From assembly GCF_023715895.1 (NCBI RefSeq), contig NZ_JAMBOO010000005.1:113827-177826 (forward strand): a DNA stretch of 64,000 nt, in the 5' to 3' direction. How positions within the stretch are numbered: position 1 is the first letter of the stretch; every line of letters starts with the position of its first letter. Positions 8,205 to 16,909 of this stretch are shown piece by piece. The DNA is from Domibacillus indicus. Lineage in GTDB: Bacteria; Bacillota; Bacilli; Bacillales; Domibacillaceae. The translations under genes were made by a program, and so were the position numbers. A model generated the notes under the pieces. The model did not search any database, was not told where the DNA came from, and saw nothing but the letters and a program-made list of their open reading frames with translations.

Positions 8205-9284
8205 TTAAACTGCTTGCTTGTTTTTCTTTTTTGAAAGGCCGCTGATGGCCTTTGAAATATTAATGGCCGCATTCGCATCGGCATGAAGTTGATACTGACA
8301 TTTGACACACGCAAACGTGTGTCTTTTTCGATTCTTTTTGTCTACATGGCCACATTTACATGTTTGAGAGGTATGATGTGGATTCACATATTCAACTTGA
8401 ATCCCTGCCATTTTGGCTTTGTATTCAATAAACTGCTGAAGCTGATAATGTGCCCAAGAATGCAGATTCCTGCCTGCGTCTTTTTTTGATTTGGCTTTAC
8501 GACGAATGCCTGTCAAATCTTCCATTCGAATGCAGCGAACACCGTTCTCTGCAGCGAAATTCACGATTTGTCGGCTCATTTTATGATTTAGATTTTTCAT
8601 CCATTGGGATTCTTTATTTTTAGAGGCTTTAATAACAGAAAGAAGCTTTTTTCTTCCCAAGGTTTTTCTCCTTGAAGAAAATGTTCTTCGAATAAAAGCA
8701 GCCTCATTTCCTTTGAAAAACAATGAATTTGTCCCTACTGAAGCAACAGCTAAATAATTCAGCCCCACGTCTACACCCATCATTTTAGAAGAAGGGGAAA
8801 CAACCTTCGGTTCAGAGGAAACCGCCACAGACATATACCATTTCCCTTTTTTCTTATAAAGCTCGCCGGCACCTAATTTTGCTTCGCCGGACAATATTTT
8901 ATCAAGCCAATGCTGCTGATAGAGCTCTGCCACAACGGGAACACCGACCCGTTTCTCTAATGTAGGAAAGGAGAGTTTGTATAAGCCGTTTTCTTTTTCA
9001 ACTTTTAAATTTTGGTTGTTAAAGGTACACCAGAAACGGCGAAAGGCTTTTGCTTTTTGATTTTTCTTTTGTGACTTCACTTCTCGGATGGTTTGGTTGA
9101 CAATGGCCGAAGGCAACTTGTCCGCAGAAAACAGTTTGTAGACCTTCGAAGTGGCCTTTGAAAGTTCATCATACTGAAGAAGCCAATTGGAAAAGGCGGT
9201 GTTTAATTCGGTCATTTTGCAGTATAGCTGTTCTTTTGCATGAGTTGGCTTCATGAGTTCCAGCTTCAAAGAAATGGTTTCCAT
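8205..9284 (-). CDS. tnpB: TnpB RNA-guided nuclease (IS200/IS605 accessory protein), intact
   Basis: A 359-residue TnpB starting at ATG 9282-9284 behind AAAGGAGG. The N-terminal wedge/REC region (residues 1-160) is followed by a RuvC domain with all three acidic residues: D in MGVDVGLNYLAVAS, E in RCIRMEDLTGIRRKAKSKKD and D in YQLHADANAAINISKA. A CxC...CxxC zinc ribbon (QTCKCGHVDKKNRKRHTFAC, then VKCQ) lies between the last two. TnpB proteins are guide-RNA-directed DNA endonucleases that help IS200/IS605 elements persist after excision. No frame disruption is seen. No TnpA is encoded in the window, so movement would need one in trans. Confidence 0.92.
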   Translation of the reverse strand: METISLKLELMKPTHAKEQLYCKMTELNTAFSNWLLQYDELSKATSKVYKLFSADKLPSAIVNQTIREVKSQKKNQKAKAFRRFWCTFNNQNLKVEKENGLYKLSFPTLEKRVGVPVVAELYQQHWLDKILSGEAKLGAGELYKKKGKWYMSVAVSSEPKVVSPSSKMMGVDVGLNYLAVASVGTNSLFFKGNEAAFIRRTFSSRRKTLGRKKLLSVIKASKNKESQWMKNLNHKMSRQIVNFAAENGVRCIRMEDLTGIRRKAKSKKDAGRNLHSWAHYQLQQFIEYKAKMAGIQVEYVNPHHTSQTCKCGHVDKKNRKRHTFACVKCQYQLHADANAAINISKAISGLSKKKNKQAV

Positions 9285-9691
9285 TTCGTTCCTCCTTTCC
9301 GAAAAATTAGGTTATATCAATTATACCAAACGAGCGTTCGGTACACAAGAGAGATAAACTAAAAGAAAAAAATCGAACCTTTGACATGTCTGAAGACATG
9401 CCCGGTTCGACCTCGCTATCATCCCACACCTGAAGGAGTGGGCTTTCCCGCTCGTAAGGTCTGTAAAAAACAGTCAAATTTTTTTTACGCGTAAATTCTG
9501 GGCAGCAGATACGGTATATTCATAGGAGGTACTCTGGGGGTCAGCGCTAATAAAAAAGCAACTGTTTCTCTGCCCCTGATTCTCTTTCTTCGTATTGGCT
9601 TACAAGCGATCGCGTTTTTAGTCATAGTACGGCTTTATCATAAGTTCTGTCGCAAGGTAATGTCGGTCATCTAGCCAGTTGATTGGGTGTT

Positions 9692-10093
9692 TTAAAATCC
9701 TTCTTCAGATGGCTGTAAGCTGAATGTCTCCGTTTGTCCGCCCCATTTGATCATCACTTTCACATCCTGATCCTCTTGAGTTACCGCACAGCCGTCACAC
9801 CAGCTCACCGTTTTGATTAAAACACCATCTTCATTTAATTCGTCTGTTCCTTTTGAGCTTCCAGAATTCGTTTCAATAGAATAGCTGATTTCCGCTGGCG
9901 GTGCACCTTTTCCTGTATATTGGATTTTGTACTCCGTGGATTCACTTTTTTTACTTTTGGGCGTTACTTGGTAATTCACATACCAATTTGTACTTTCCCC
10001 TGCAAAATTATAGCGCGATTCCCATCCGCTTTGACAGCCGCTTAACAACAAACTTGCCATGAAAAGAAAATAACAAAGATGTTTTTTCTTCAT
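9692..10093 (-). CDS. Small lipoprotein of unknown function
   Basis: Start at ATG 10091-10093, eight bases after AAGGGG; an upstream in-frame ATG at 10135 lacks a ribosome site. The 133-residue product starts MKKKHLCYFLFMASLLLSGC, a type II signal peptide with lipobox LLSGC, so it should be lipid-anchored on the outer face of the membrane. The mature part is beta-rich (TNWYVNYQVTPKSKKSESTE, IQYTGKGAPPAEISYSIETN) with a CDGC pair at VSWCDGCAV that may form a disulfide. No family assigned. Confidence 0.8.
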   Translation of the reverse strand: MKKKHLCYFLFMASLLLSGCQSGWESRYNFAGESTNWYVNYQVTPKSKKSESTEYKIQYTGKGAPPAEISYSIETNSGSSKGTDELNEDGVLIKTVSWCDGCAVTQEDQDVKVMIKWGGQTETFSLQPSEEGF

Positions 10094-10296
10094 ACTGCTC
10101 GCCCCTTGTATTCTAACTGCTCTTTCTTTGTACAATATAGAGCACCTTATTACACAAATGATCTGGCTGGTTCAGCTTTCGAGTTACTGCTGCTAAAATT
10201 ATTTTAGCACAACATACTATAAAAGTAATTTTTTTCTATATGATTAAATCGCTTAGAGATACCACTCCCTATACATCGCGCATTTGGTATTAAAGG

Positions 10297-10868
10297 TTAT
10301 TTAGCCGAAAGTTCACTTTCTGTTACCCATTTATGATTGGTTACTTTTTCTCCGCCATTAGTCGGCGTGTAATCAATCATATACACTGTGGTCTGCTCAG
10401 CTGATTCAATTACGGCTTTAGCACCTTCCATGCCTTCCATGTGATCCGCGTCTAGAGTAACTTCTGTGCCAGGCTCTATCGGTTGTTCACCAGCATCCTT
10501 GATCTCTTCGTGAATAATCCATTTGTGATTTGTCACTCGTTCACCGCCGGTCGTTGGGGTATAGGATAGTGTATACACGGTTGTATCGTAAGCACCAGCA
10601 ATGGTTGCCTCAGCACCTTTCATGCCCTCCATATGACCATCTTGAATAATACCTGGGTTCCTATTTTAAAAGCTGGATTTTCTGCTTCTTTTAACCCTTC
10701 AGGAACTTCGGCTGAACCAGAATGATTCATTTCTTCGTGGCTGGCTTCTTCTGGGCTTTCTGAATGATTCATTTCTTCATGGTTTGTTTCTTCTTCTACC
10801 GCGTCGCTCCCGCATCCACTTAAACCCATGATTGCTGCAATACCAAGCATACAGATTGTCTTTTTCAT
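10297..10868 (-). pseudogene. YdhK-type (DUF1541) lipoprotein, single frameshift
   Basis: The first frame (ATG 10868) gives a lipoprotein signal MKKTICMLGIAAIMGLSGCG and a Glu/His/Met-rich linker with repeated HEEMNHS. The second frame carries two DUF1541 repeats: HMEGMKGAEATIAGAYDTTV, YTPTTGGERVTNHKW, then DADHMEGMEGAKAVIESAEQ, YTPTNGGEKVTNHKW. They meet near 10648 at GTATTATTCAAGATGGT, where one missing base would give V-x-I-Q-D-G-H-M. YdhK-type proteins are extracytoplasmic; their His/Met richness suggests metal binding, but I know of no proven role. Either a real knock-out or a one-base sequence error. Confidence 0.8.
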
Positions 10869-11271
10869 TTTTTTACCTCTTAGTTGTTAATATGAGCAGG
10901 CTTATCCGTAACTGTTTATGTATTAAAAGTATTTTATCATTGCAATGGTCAAGGAAATAAAAGATTTCTCCTTGGATCAGGCTAATTTATCTTTCAGCAT
11001 CCTTTATATATTGTTGTACTACTCTTAACATTTCTTATATTTTCCTCTCCAGTCGCAAAAAGCCATATTTCGTAGAATTTGAACAATTTTTCTGTTTGAA
11101 AACCATTTAGAAGCAAGAAAATACGCTGCTCTGCATATGCTCTTTTTTAAGATTGAATAGCCGCCCACACAAAGTTAACAATTAAAACTTTTTGAATAAA
11201 CTGTTTAACAATGGTCCATAATGGTACTGTTCGTCCCAAACCCAACTCCTACAGCTCGAAACTATTTCTGC

Positions 11272-11300
11272 AGCCAGGTCCCCATCTGGCTATTTTTTTG
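11272..11300 (+). terminator. Rho-independent terminator-like hairpin
   Basis: AGCCAG and CTGGCT enclose GTCCCCAT, followed by ATTTTTTT. A similar hairpin (8 bp stem, CCCC loop) precedes the holin-like gene at 13566. Confidence 0.6.
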
Positions 11301-11405
11301 CCTTTCTTTATTTTAAATTTCTTTATTCAGGATAAGGATAAGCACAAGCCGCTAATAAATTGTTTAAGGTTTCCTATCTGGATATTTATCCAACCAAACC
11401 CTCCA

Positions 11406-11446
11406 AAAAGCGGAATAGCTGCCAGGCAGCTGTCCCGCTTTTTTAT
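11406..11446. terminator. Bidirectional terminator
   Basis: AAAAGCGG pairs with CCGCTTTT, with an inner AGCTGCC/GGCAGCT stem. It has U-runs on both strands. Confidence 0.7.
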
Positions 11447-11770
11447 TGTAAAGAATAGGTTTGTTTTCCTGCTGTTGGGGTATGGTTAGTAAAGTACCAC
11501 CCCCACCTAAAGCTTACTCATCTTTTTTTCCGGAGAGCGTTTAGTTCTTCGGTTCTTTTTTGTTTATTTTTCTTTAAAAGACGATTTTGAAAATGCACCG
11601 AATACCTTCGCTTAAACGGGATAAACGCCTTCTTTTTATACTTTACATTTCAAGAATAACCCATCTCTCGATCATTTCGCTTTTGTACTCGTCATTAAGA
11701 AGTATCGAATAAACTTGAACTGAATTACACATAATAAACCGAGTTAAATGATAGGAAAGGAGGGGCACAC

Positions 11771-11929
11771 ATGGAAAAGAAATACTTATTAACTGTGATG
11801 TCTGCTGTTTTGTCGCTAGGATTACTGTCAGCGTGTAATGGCGGCGATGATAATGAGCCAGATACTTCCGAAGAACCTTCCGAGCAGCAGCAACAAAATA
11901 ATGAAGAACGTGAAGAAGACGATGATTAA
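11771..11929 (+). CDS. Very small acidic lipoprotein (52 aa)
   Basis: ATG 11771 follows GGAAAGGAGGGG at good spacing. The product starts MEKKYLLTVMSAVLSLGLLS, then AC, a type II signal peptide with lipobox LLSAC. The mature part is only about 31 residues and extremely acidic and polar (NGGDDNEPDTSEEPSEQQ, ending EEREEDDD). It should be an outer-face lipid-anchored acidic peptide. It is followed 40 bases later by a hairpin terminator, so it is a complete single-gene unit. Function unknown. Confidence 0.75.
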   Translation: MEKKYLLTVMSAVLSLGLLSACNGGDDNEPDTSEEPSEQQQQNNEEREEDDD

Positions 11930-11971
11930 TTCTTCAATAAAAACGATCTATCTTCCCGCTTTAATCCCCTG

Positions 11972-11998
11972 CCCGCCTCTTTAGTGCGGGATTTTAAT
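11972..11998 (+). terminator. Terminator of the 52-aa lipoprotein gene
   Basis: CCCGC and GCGGG pair around CTCTTTAGT and are followed by ATTTTAAT. Confidence 0.6.
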
Positions 11999-12298
11999 GT
12001 TACCCCACTTTTTTTGTGAACTCTTCTATTTTTCTATCGATACTTTAAGCAGGCTTTATACTGGGCAGCTTTTCTCTTAATATTTGCATGTAAAACTGCT
12101 GTTTTTCCAGTTCCTCTAAACGGTATTTTACGCTGCAATTAAAATGATTTCTAAAAAGCCATTATCATTCTCCACATTTTTTAAGCACTTTTCATGTTAA
12201 TCGTTTGGACGAAGAGTTTAAAATAACAAATTCATGTTCTTGTTATGCTAACATTACAACCAAATAGTTCATATAATGTAATTTAATGATAAAAAGGA

Positions 12299-12706
12299 AT
12301 GGGCAAGCGTATAGTGGTAACTAAAAAGGATGAAGAACTATGGAAAAAAACAATGGTTGTTGAACATGAAGAAAGGCTTCGACAAGCGATGCTGACTAGC
12401 AACGTAAAGGCCTTAGATGAGCTGATTGATCATGACCTTATTTTTGTTAACCACTTTGGGCAAGTCCTGACAAAAGAAGCTGATCTAGAAGCTCATCGTT
12501 CGGAAGTAGTGAATTTCACAGATATTACAGTAATGGAGCAACGAGTAAAACTTTTAGATCTTTCCGCAATCACTGTAACAAGAGTTTCTTTAGAAGGGAA
12601 TGCAGGCGCCGATTCAATTGAAGAGGAGATGTGCTACATGCGAGTTTGGCGGCCTATCGATGGGAAACTCAAAATTATCTCGGGCCATTGCAGTTCCGTT
12701 AAATAA
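12299..12706 (+). CDS. SnoaL/DUF4440-like (NTF2-fold) protein
   Basis: A 135-residue protein whose layout (helix EHEERLRQAMLTSNVKALDE, then LIDHDLIFVNHFGQVLTKEA, strand VMEQRVKLLDLSAITVTRVS, then EEMCYMRVWRPIDGKLKIIS and GHCSSV) fits the cone-shaped NTF2 fold of DUF4440/SnoaL proteins. These usually act as small-molecule binding or isomerase-type domains; no specific reaction can be read. ATG 12299 sits directly against AAAAGGA with almost no spacing. A later ATG at 12353 (MVVEHEERLRQAM) is an alternative start that keeps the whole fold. Confidence 0.65.
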   Translation: MGKRIVVTKKDEELWKKTMVVEHEERLRQAMLTSNVKALDELIDHDLIFVNHFGQVLTKEADLEAHRSEVVNFTDITVMEQRVKLLDLSAITVTRVSLEGNAGADSIEEEMCYMRVWRPIDGKLKIISGHCSSVK

Positions 12707-12726
12707 TCTTGAAAAGGTGAGCAAAT

Positions 12727-13289
12727 TTGAGACCGATATTAACAAAAGTACTCCCTGCAAAAGAGTTTCGCTCTTATTATTGGCTGAAGGAAGAGCTGCA
12801 AATCTTTTGCAGAGAAAATGGAATGCGTGCTTCTGGATCGAAACAGGAAATCACTGATAGAATTGCTGTTTTTCTTGAAACAGGAGACATCCAAAAGCCA
12901 TCAAGAAAAACAAAACAGTCTCATCCTAAAGCTCTGCAGGAAGAATTGAGCTTGGAAACGGTGATTTCTGAACATCACCGCTGCAGTCAAGCAGTGAGAG
13001 CTTTTTTTAAATCAGTTATCCCAAACTTTCATTTTTCTATATACAAAACTATTTTAAAGAGAATAGCGGTAAAACGTATAGGGAGGTTGTCAACGCCTGG
13101 CACGAGGAGCATCAGCGTTTAAAGGACCCTGCATATAAAACCGACATTGCTCCCCAATTTGAGTATAATCAATTTATTCGGGAATTTTTTGCGGATCCGT
13201 GTAATAAAGGTAAAAGCCGAAAGGGTGCCACCAGCGCATGGAATACTGTTAAAAAGCTCCCGGGAAGCAACAGATATATTCCTAGTTGA
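12727..13289 (+). pseudogene. SAP-domain / DUF6434-type protein, single frameshift
   Basis: The first frame begins with a start-like codon at 12727 behind GAAAAGGTGAG and reads LPAKEFRSYYWLKEELQIFC, GMRASGSKQEITDRIAVFLE, a SAP-type helix-extension-helix motif expected to bind nucleic acid. It then reads LSLETVISEHHRCSQAVRAF and FFKSVIPNFHFS. Near 13040 the frame shifts: the natural continuation is IQNYFKENSGKTYREVVNAW, HEEHQRLKDPAYKTDIAPQF, FIREFFADPCNKGKSRKG, ending at TGA 13287-13289. Together they make a protein of about 187 residues with SAP followed by the DUF6434-like domain. One missing base near 13040 explains the break. Confidence 0.7.
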
Positions 13290-13565
13290 AAGATAAGCCC
13301 TGCACTTTTTAGCTTTTAATAAGATGCCAAGCAAACATATCCAAAGAAAAATTTAAAAATCCTATTTTGTCTTTCAACGCTCTGTCATACACACATTTCT
13401 AGATTGACATACTAAATCCTGCAAGAGATTATTTGAGCATCGCAGAGCAGCATAAACTGATTTCTGCTCCTTGTATGTTTCTGTATGAATTCTCCTCAAC
13501 GTGTACATAATAGGTGTAGTGAGGAAACCCCCATTTTCTCATGCAATATCCCAGTCAACATGCGC

Positions 13566-13593
13566 AGTCAGAGCCCCCTCTGGCTGTTTTTTT
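13566..13593 (+). terminator. Terminator-like hairpin in the leader of the holin-like gene
   Basis: AGTCAGAG pairs with CTCTGGCT (one G-U) around CCCC and is followed by TTTTTTT. It sits about 45 bases before the holin-like start, so it could end upstream transcription or act as an attenuator. Confidence 0.65.
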
Positions 13594-13639
13594 ATTACGT
13601 CTTGTGTTCGGCAAGCATAGTAAAGTGGTGGTGATAAAA

Positions 13640-13933
13640 ATGGATTTCCCAACTATAGATACGAATTTCTGGGACGCGGTCATTGCCGTTCCTTTGGTTA
13701 TGATCTTAACCCAGATCATTAAGTTGAAATTCAAACCGTCCAAGGCGATCGTTCCTACTATTGCACTGGTGATTGGGCTTCTTATTTCTGTCTTCATTAG
13801 TCATCCGCACCATTTATCTTCCGGTTTATTTATGGGCTGGTTTTATGGATATGCGGCGGTTGGCTCATATGCCTCCTTAAAAGCAAACGTCATTGCTTTT
13901 TTAAAGAAATTCCATGATAAGAAACACAAGTGA
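13640..13933 (+). CDS. Holin-like small membrane protein
   Basis: ATG 13640 follows GGTGGTGAT and gives 97 residues: a short N-terminus MDFPTIDTNFWDAVIAVPLV, three hydrophobic segments (AVIAVPLVMILTQII, IVPTIALVIGLLISVFIS, GLFMGWFYGYAAVGSYAS) and a strongly basic tail (FLKKFHDKKHK). Size, three helices and the charged C-terminus are typical of phage holins, which open the membrane for an endolysin. No lysin gene is next to it, and the nearby recT and SAP pseudogenes suggest scattered phage leftovers. The family call is by general shape. Confidence 0.55.
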   Translation: MDFPTIDTNFWDAVIAVPLVMILTQIIKLKFKPSKAIVPTIALVIGLLISVFISHPHHLSSGLFMGWFYGYAAVGSYASLKANVIAFLKKFHDKKHK

Positions 13934-14016
13934 ACAGCTCGTTTGGTCCGCACAAAGAATTCACTCTAACCATTCATCTCTTGTTTTGATGTTTTTAAAC
14001 ATGCTTATCTTTTTAC

Positions 14017-14047
14017 GCAGCCAGGTATTCCGCAAGGCTGCTTTTTT
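14017..14047 (+). terminator. Terminator of the holin-like gene
   Basis: GCAGCC and GGCTGC enclose a 13-base loop and are followed by TTTTTTAT. Confidence 0.7.
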
Positions 14048-14190
14048 ATCCCCTGGCTTTTGGACTTTTAAACGGAATGACTTCTTTAAATAAACAATCC
14101 CTCGCATCTCTTTGGATTTATCGTCTCTCTGATATTCCCTATCTTCTTTGCGAAGCACTGTGAATATGTATCGTTCTTCTGAGTACTATG

Positions 14191-14319
14191 CTACAAACCA
14201 AATAACAGACCCACATACCGAATAATGGATGGCAGCAACACGATCCACCAGCTCCAGTCGATTATGCCCAAAAATTTCAAAAGAACAAAAATCATCGTTA
14301 GTGCGTTTAAAATCCCCAT
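14191..14319 (-). CDS. 42-aa transmembrane protein
   Basis: ATG 14317-14319 lies behind AAGGAGGACGCG, an excellent ribosome site. The product, MGILNALTMIFVLLKFLGII then DWSWWIVLLPSIIRYVGLLF and GL, has two short hydrophobic helices separated by DWSWW. Very similar tiny proteins in Bacillaceae are annotated as transmembrane Fragile-X-F protein, a name without known function. It lies alone between the holin-like gene and the ABM-domain gene. Confidence 0.75.
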   Translation of the reverse strand: MGILNALTMIFVLLKFLGIIDWSWWIVLLPSIIRYVGLLFGL

Positions 14320-14635
14320 CGCGTCCTCCTTGTTTTTTAATAAGTAAACTGTTTCTCCCTATTAAGCATGTCACGAGCTGTATCTGCTCTTTTCCATTCA
14401 TTCAATGGTTATATTTTGTATACGCAAGAGAAATCTTACTCCTTCTTTTTGAAACCTCAAGCATAGATCACCTGCAATGGCGTGCAGAAAAGGCTCATAA
14501 TTCCTTTTTCTTCACTGTATATTCGTATATTTGTAGACAGCAAGGTTACATCATATTGCCTGTCTTGATCTATGGGGGATTCAATCAACACGTATGATAT
14601 GATATTTAATATTAATCCATAGGAGGTCATTAGAA

Positions 14636-14968
14636 ATGTTTTTCGCCAACACTCCACCTCCCCCTTATTATGCAGTGATCTTCACTTCGCAAAGAACGGA
14701 TAAGGAATCGGACAGCTACCATAAGGCTGCCCACAAAATGGTCGAACTTGCTTCTAAGCAGCCAGGATTTTTAGGCGTTGAAAGTGCAAGAGAACAAAAC
14801 GGATTAGGGATCACAGTCTCCTACTGGGATTCATTAGATGCTATTGGGCAATGGAAAGAAAACTTATCGCATCAGCGAGCACAAGAAAAAGGCAAAAAAG
14901 ACTGGTACTCATCCTACATAACCCGTATTTGCAAAGTGGAAAGAGACTATGCAAATGAAAGCCAATGA
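14636..14968 (+). CDS. Antibiotic biosynthesis monooxygenase (ABM) fold protein
   Basis: ATG 14636 follows TAGGAGGTC. The 110-residue protein has the ABM dimeric ferredoxin-like layout: YYAVIFTSQRTDKESDSYHK, AAHKMVELASKQPGFLGVES, AREQNGLGITVSYWDSLDAI and GQWKENLSHQRAQEKGKKDW. The segment QPGFLGVES and the W-x-S-x-D-A-I-x-x-W motif are strongly family-like. Members include small oxygenases and haem-degrading enzymes, but many are uncharacterised; a YjcS-like role is possible. Behind it an imperfect hairpin (14996-15033) may terminate transcription before the TnpB element. Confidence 0.8.
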   Translation: MFFANTPPPPYYAVIFTSQRTDKESDSYHKAAHKMVELASKQPGFLGVESAREQNGLGITVSYWDSLDAIGQWKENLSHQRAQEKGKKDWYSSYITRICKVERDYANESQ

Positions 14969-15103
14969 TTAACTTTGTTTTTGGCAAGAAAGAAAAGGAC
15001 TTCTCCTATAAGGGAGAGGCCCTTTTTAATCGGCCTCGTTTTATTTACGCTTCTTTGAAACTAACGATGGATACCGGAATATTTTCTGGCACATACACTG
15101 AAG

Positions 15104-15298
15104 GTGAACCTCTCCAACTAATTGCTCCGCAATTTGATGGAGCATCTCTGTTAGAGACATGAAAAACATGCTCTGACTTCATTGATTTTCCTGCTTCATC
15201 GATATTTGCCCTGTTCTTACGAACAGGGTCTTACATCATCTCCACAGGCGTTGTTTTATACTGTTCGGGCGGGACCTCGACCTACAGTTGTAAAGGAA
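15104..15298 (-). ncRNA. Right-end (omega/reRNA) scaffold, family 2 copy A
   Basis: About 195 bases conserved in all three family 2 copies while the outside flank differs. Stems include CCCTGTTC/GAACAGGG, and AGAGATGCTCCATC near the end. The inferred guide starts at 15103 and reads leftward CTTCAGTGTATGTGCCAGAA. Because the tnpB gene of this copy is frameshifted, the RNA could only act with TnpB from another copy. Confidence 0.55.
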
Positions 15299-16451
15299 TT
15301 ATATTGCCGGAATGAGTCCTATCTGTGCCAGCCCAGCTTTTTCAATGTTTAAGGCGGCATTATGGTCGCGGTCCAACACAAGACCGCAATCTGGACAGGC
15401 ATGCGTTCGGATGGAAAGAGATTTTTTCACCCTTCTTCCGCAGCCTGAACAGTCCTGGGTTGTAAAATGTGGCTTCACTTTGACCAGCTGGCCACCAGTG
15501 CGCTCACATTTATACGCCAAAAACTGGCGGAACATTCCCCAGCCTGCATCATGAATCGATTTGGACACTTTTCGGTTTCTCACCAGATTGCGGATGTTCA
15601 GGTTTTCTACACAAATGACGCTATAGGTATTTGCAAGGCGGAACGATATTTTATGCAGGAAATCCTTCCGTTGGTTCGCCACCTTGGCATGAAGCTTCTG
15701 CAGCCTGGCAGCTTGTTTTTGCCAGTTTGAGGAGCCTTTTGTCTTTCTCGAAAGCTTCTTCTGGGCACGCTTGAGCTTTTTCTCCTCTTTACGGAGAAAG
15801 CCCGGGTTTAGAATCTCTTCACCGTTCGACAGAACGGCAAATTTCTTGATGCCGACATCAATACCGGCTGTTTTAGAGGCTTGATGAATAAGCCTGCGGC
15901 GGGTCTGCCTGTCTTTCGACACAGAAAATAGCAAACCAGCGCTCACTCTGGCGCTTAATGATCACCTGTTTGACTTTGCCATCTAGTTTCCGGTGGAGGC
16001 AGATATCTATTAAGCCCAGTTTAGAAATGAGGAGCTTTCCTCCTTTTCCGAAGGAAACGGCCCGCCGGACAGTATGCATCTTTCCTTTTTTGTCTTTTTG
16101 TTTACCTATGCCAAACTGTGTGAATGTAAAGGAATGGTAGTCTTTATGTTTTTTTAACGTAGGGTAGCGGGCTTCTTTTTTGAAGAATTGATCAAATGCT
16201 TTTCCCAGCCTGTCTAGTGTTTCCTGAAGGGGCTGGGAAGGCACTTTTTTAAGATATGGATAGTGTTTCTTAGATTGGGTTAACAGAGCACTGAGATCAG
16301 ATTTAGTCAGGTTTTTCTTGTTTTTTTGATAAGCTCTTTGTTTATCGAGAAGAGCGGAATTATACTGCTGGCGGCAGAGGTTAACCCATGAGTGAAGGGT
16401 GCTTTTTTGTTCTTCAGTCGGAAAAATTTCGAAGCGGTAATTCAGCATCAT
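15299..16451 (-). pseudogene. tnpB: tnpB with one-base frameshift (family 2 copy A)
   Basis: The first part reads from ATG 16451 (MMLNYRFEIFPTEEQKSTLH) to about residue 188 and ends early after RQADPPQA. The rest, from ASKTAGIDVGIKKFAVLSNG to the stop at 15299, is in another frame. Compared with the intact copies, one extra base lies in TGATGAATAAGCC near 15885. The RuvC residues (GIDVG, VENLNIRNL, LDRDHNAALNI) and the zinc ribbon (CSGCG, CPDCG) are still encoded. Broken very near its first catalytic aspartate, the product is presumably inactive. Confidence 0.88.
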
Positions 16452-16617
16452 CCCGATCCACCTCCAGTATTTAACAAATACAGTATATCAAAAAGAAAAC
16501 ATATGTTTCAACTACTAAGCAATGGACACAAAAAAGAGGCCATTCATCTCCCACTAATTGCGAAGCAATTTGAAGGAGTCTTCTGGCCTGTAATGCGATA
16601 AAAGGAGTTTTATGCTT

Positions 16618-16839
16618 ATGACAAATGGACCTCAGCTATCCAGTGAACAATTAAATGCGGTTTGGTATGCGCAGCAAAATTTTTTAAAGCATGCCGCTCT
16701 TGAATTGCATTATGAGCGATTGAAAATGGCCAACGCGAGTGATCACCAAAAGTATTATCAATATGCTGAATTGCAATATTTTCATAAGTCCCGGGCTCTT
16801 CATTTTAAAGGCCAGTTTTCAGCTGCTTCTTTTATGTAA
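16618..16839 (+). CDS. Small helical protein of unknown function
   Basis: I chose the second of two in-frame ATGs (16618), ten bases after AAAGGAG; ATG 16612 at four bases is too close. The 73-residue product (MTNGPQLSSEQLNAVWYAQQ, then NFLKHAALELHYERLKMANA) is soluble, rich in Gln, Tyr and His, and probably two or three helices. It has no recognised domain. The TnpB element's left end abuts its ribosome site, so its former promoter may now be 1.5 kb away beyond the insertion. Confidence 0.65.
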   Translation: MTNGPQLSSEQLNAVWYAQQNFLKHAALELHYERLKMANASDHQKYYQYAELQYFHKSRALHFKGQFSAASFM

Positions 16840-16909
16840 AAAGTTAAATAAAAACATGAAAAAGCCGGGATAATATCTTGTCCCGGCTTCCTTCCTATTG
16901 ATTCATCCA

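Larger units (their letters stand above)
8000..9462 (-). mobile_element. Complete IS200/IS605-group (IS1341-type) element, family 1
   Basis: About 1.46 kb with one gene, tnpB, and no tnpA. The left end (high coordinates) has the hairpin at about 9372-9409 and ends in GGTCT next to GTAA (TTAC on the element strand), the same four bases as at copy 1, which suggests a TTAC target motif. The right end starts at TTGACACTCCCACGGC and carries nested stems. Boundaries come from comparison with the copy at 1518-2279 on the left; on the right they are inferred from the hairpin and could be off by a few bases. Confidence 0.8.
10869..11770. other. 900-base intergenic stretch with two terminator-like hairpins
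   Basis: No frame here has a ribosome site or recognisable product. It contains terminator-like hairpins at 11272-11300 and 11406-11446. The remaining sequence is AT-rich and unremarkable. Confidence 0.5.
15104..16597 (-). mobile_element. IS1341-type element, family 2 copy A
   Basis: About 1.49 kb and collinear with the elements at 28218-29713 and 42518-44016, which fixes the ends: right end GTGAACCTCTCC, left end TAATGCG. The left flank is ATAAAA (TTTTAT on the element strand), as in the other copies, consistent with a TTTAT-type target motif. Both ends carry small subterminal palindromes (AATTGC...GCAATT). There is no tnpA. The left end stops directly before the ribosome site of the gene at 16618. 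Confidence 0.85.

Noticed and set aside
10620..10660. Programmed frameshift in the YdhK-type gene
   Set aside because: No slippery heptamer with a following structure is obvious, and other genes nearby show unrelated one-base breaks.
15050..15105. Reverse-strand tail SVYVPENIPVSIVSFKEA as the end of a gene cut by copy A
   Set aside because: It reads well, but joining the flanks across the element gives no convincing upstream coding sequence, so it remains unproven.
14965..15162. Open frame after the ABM gene
   Set aside because: It runs through a hairpin and into the element's right end, so it is not a real gene.
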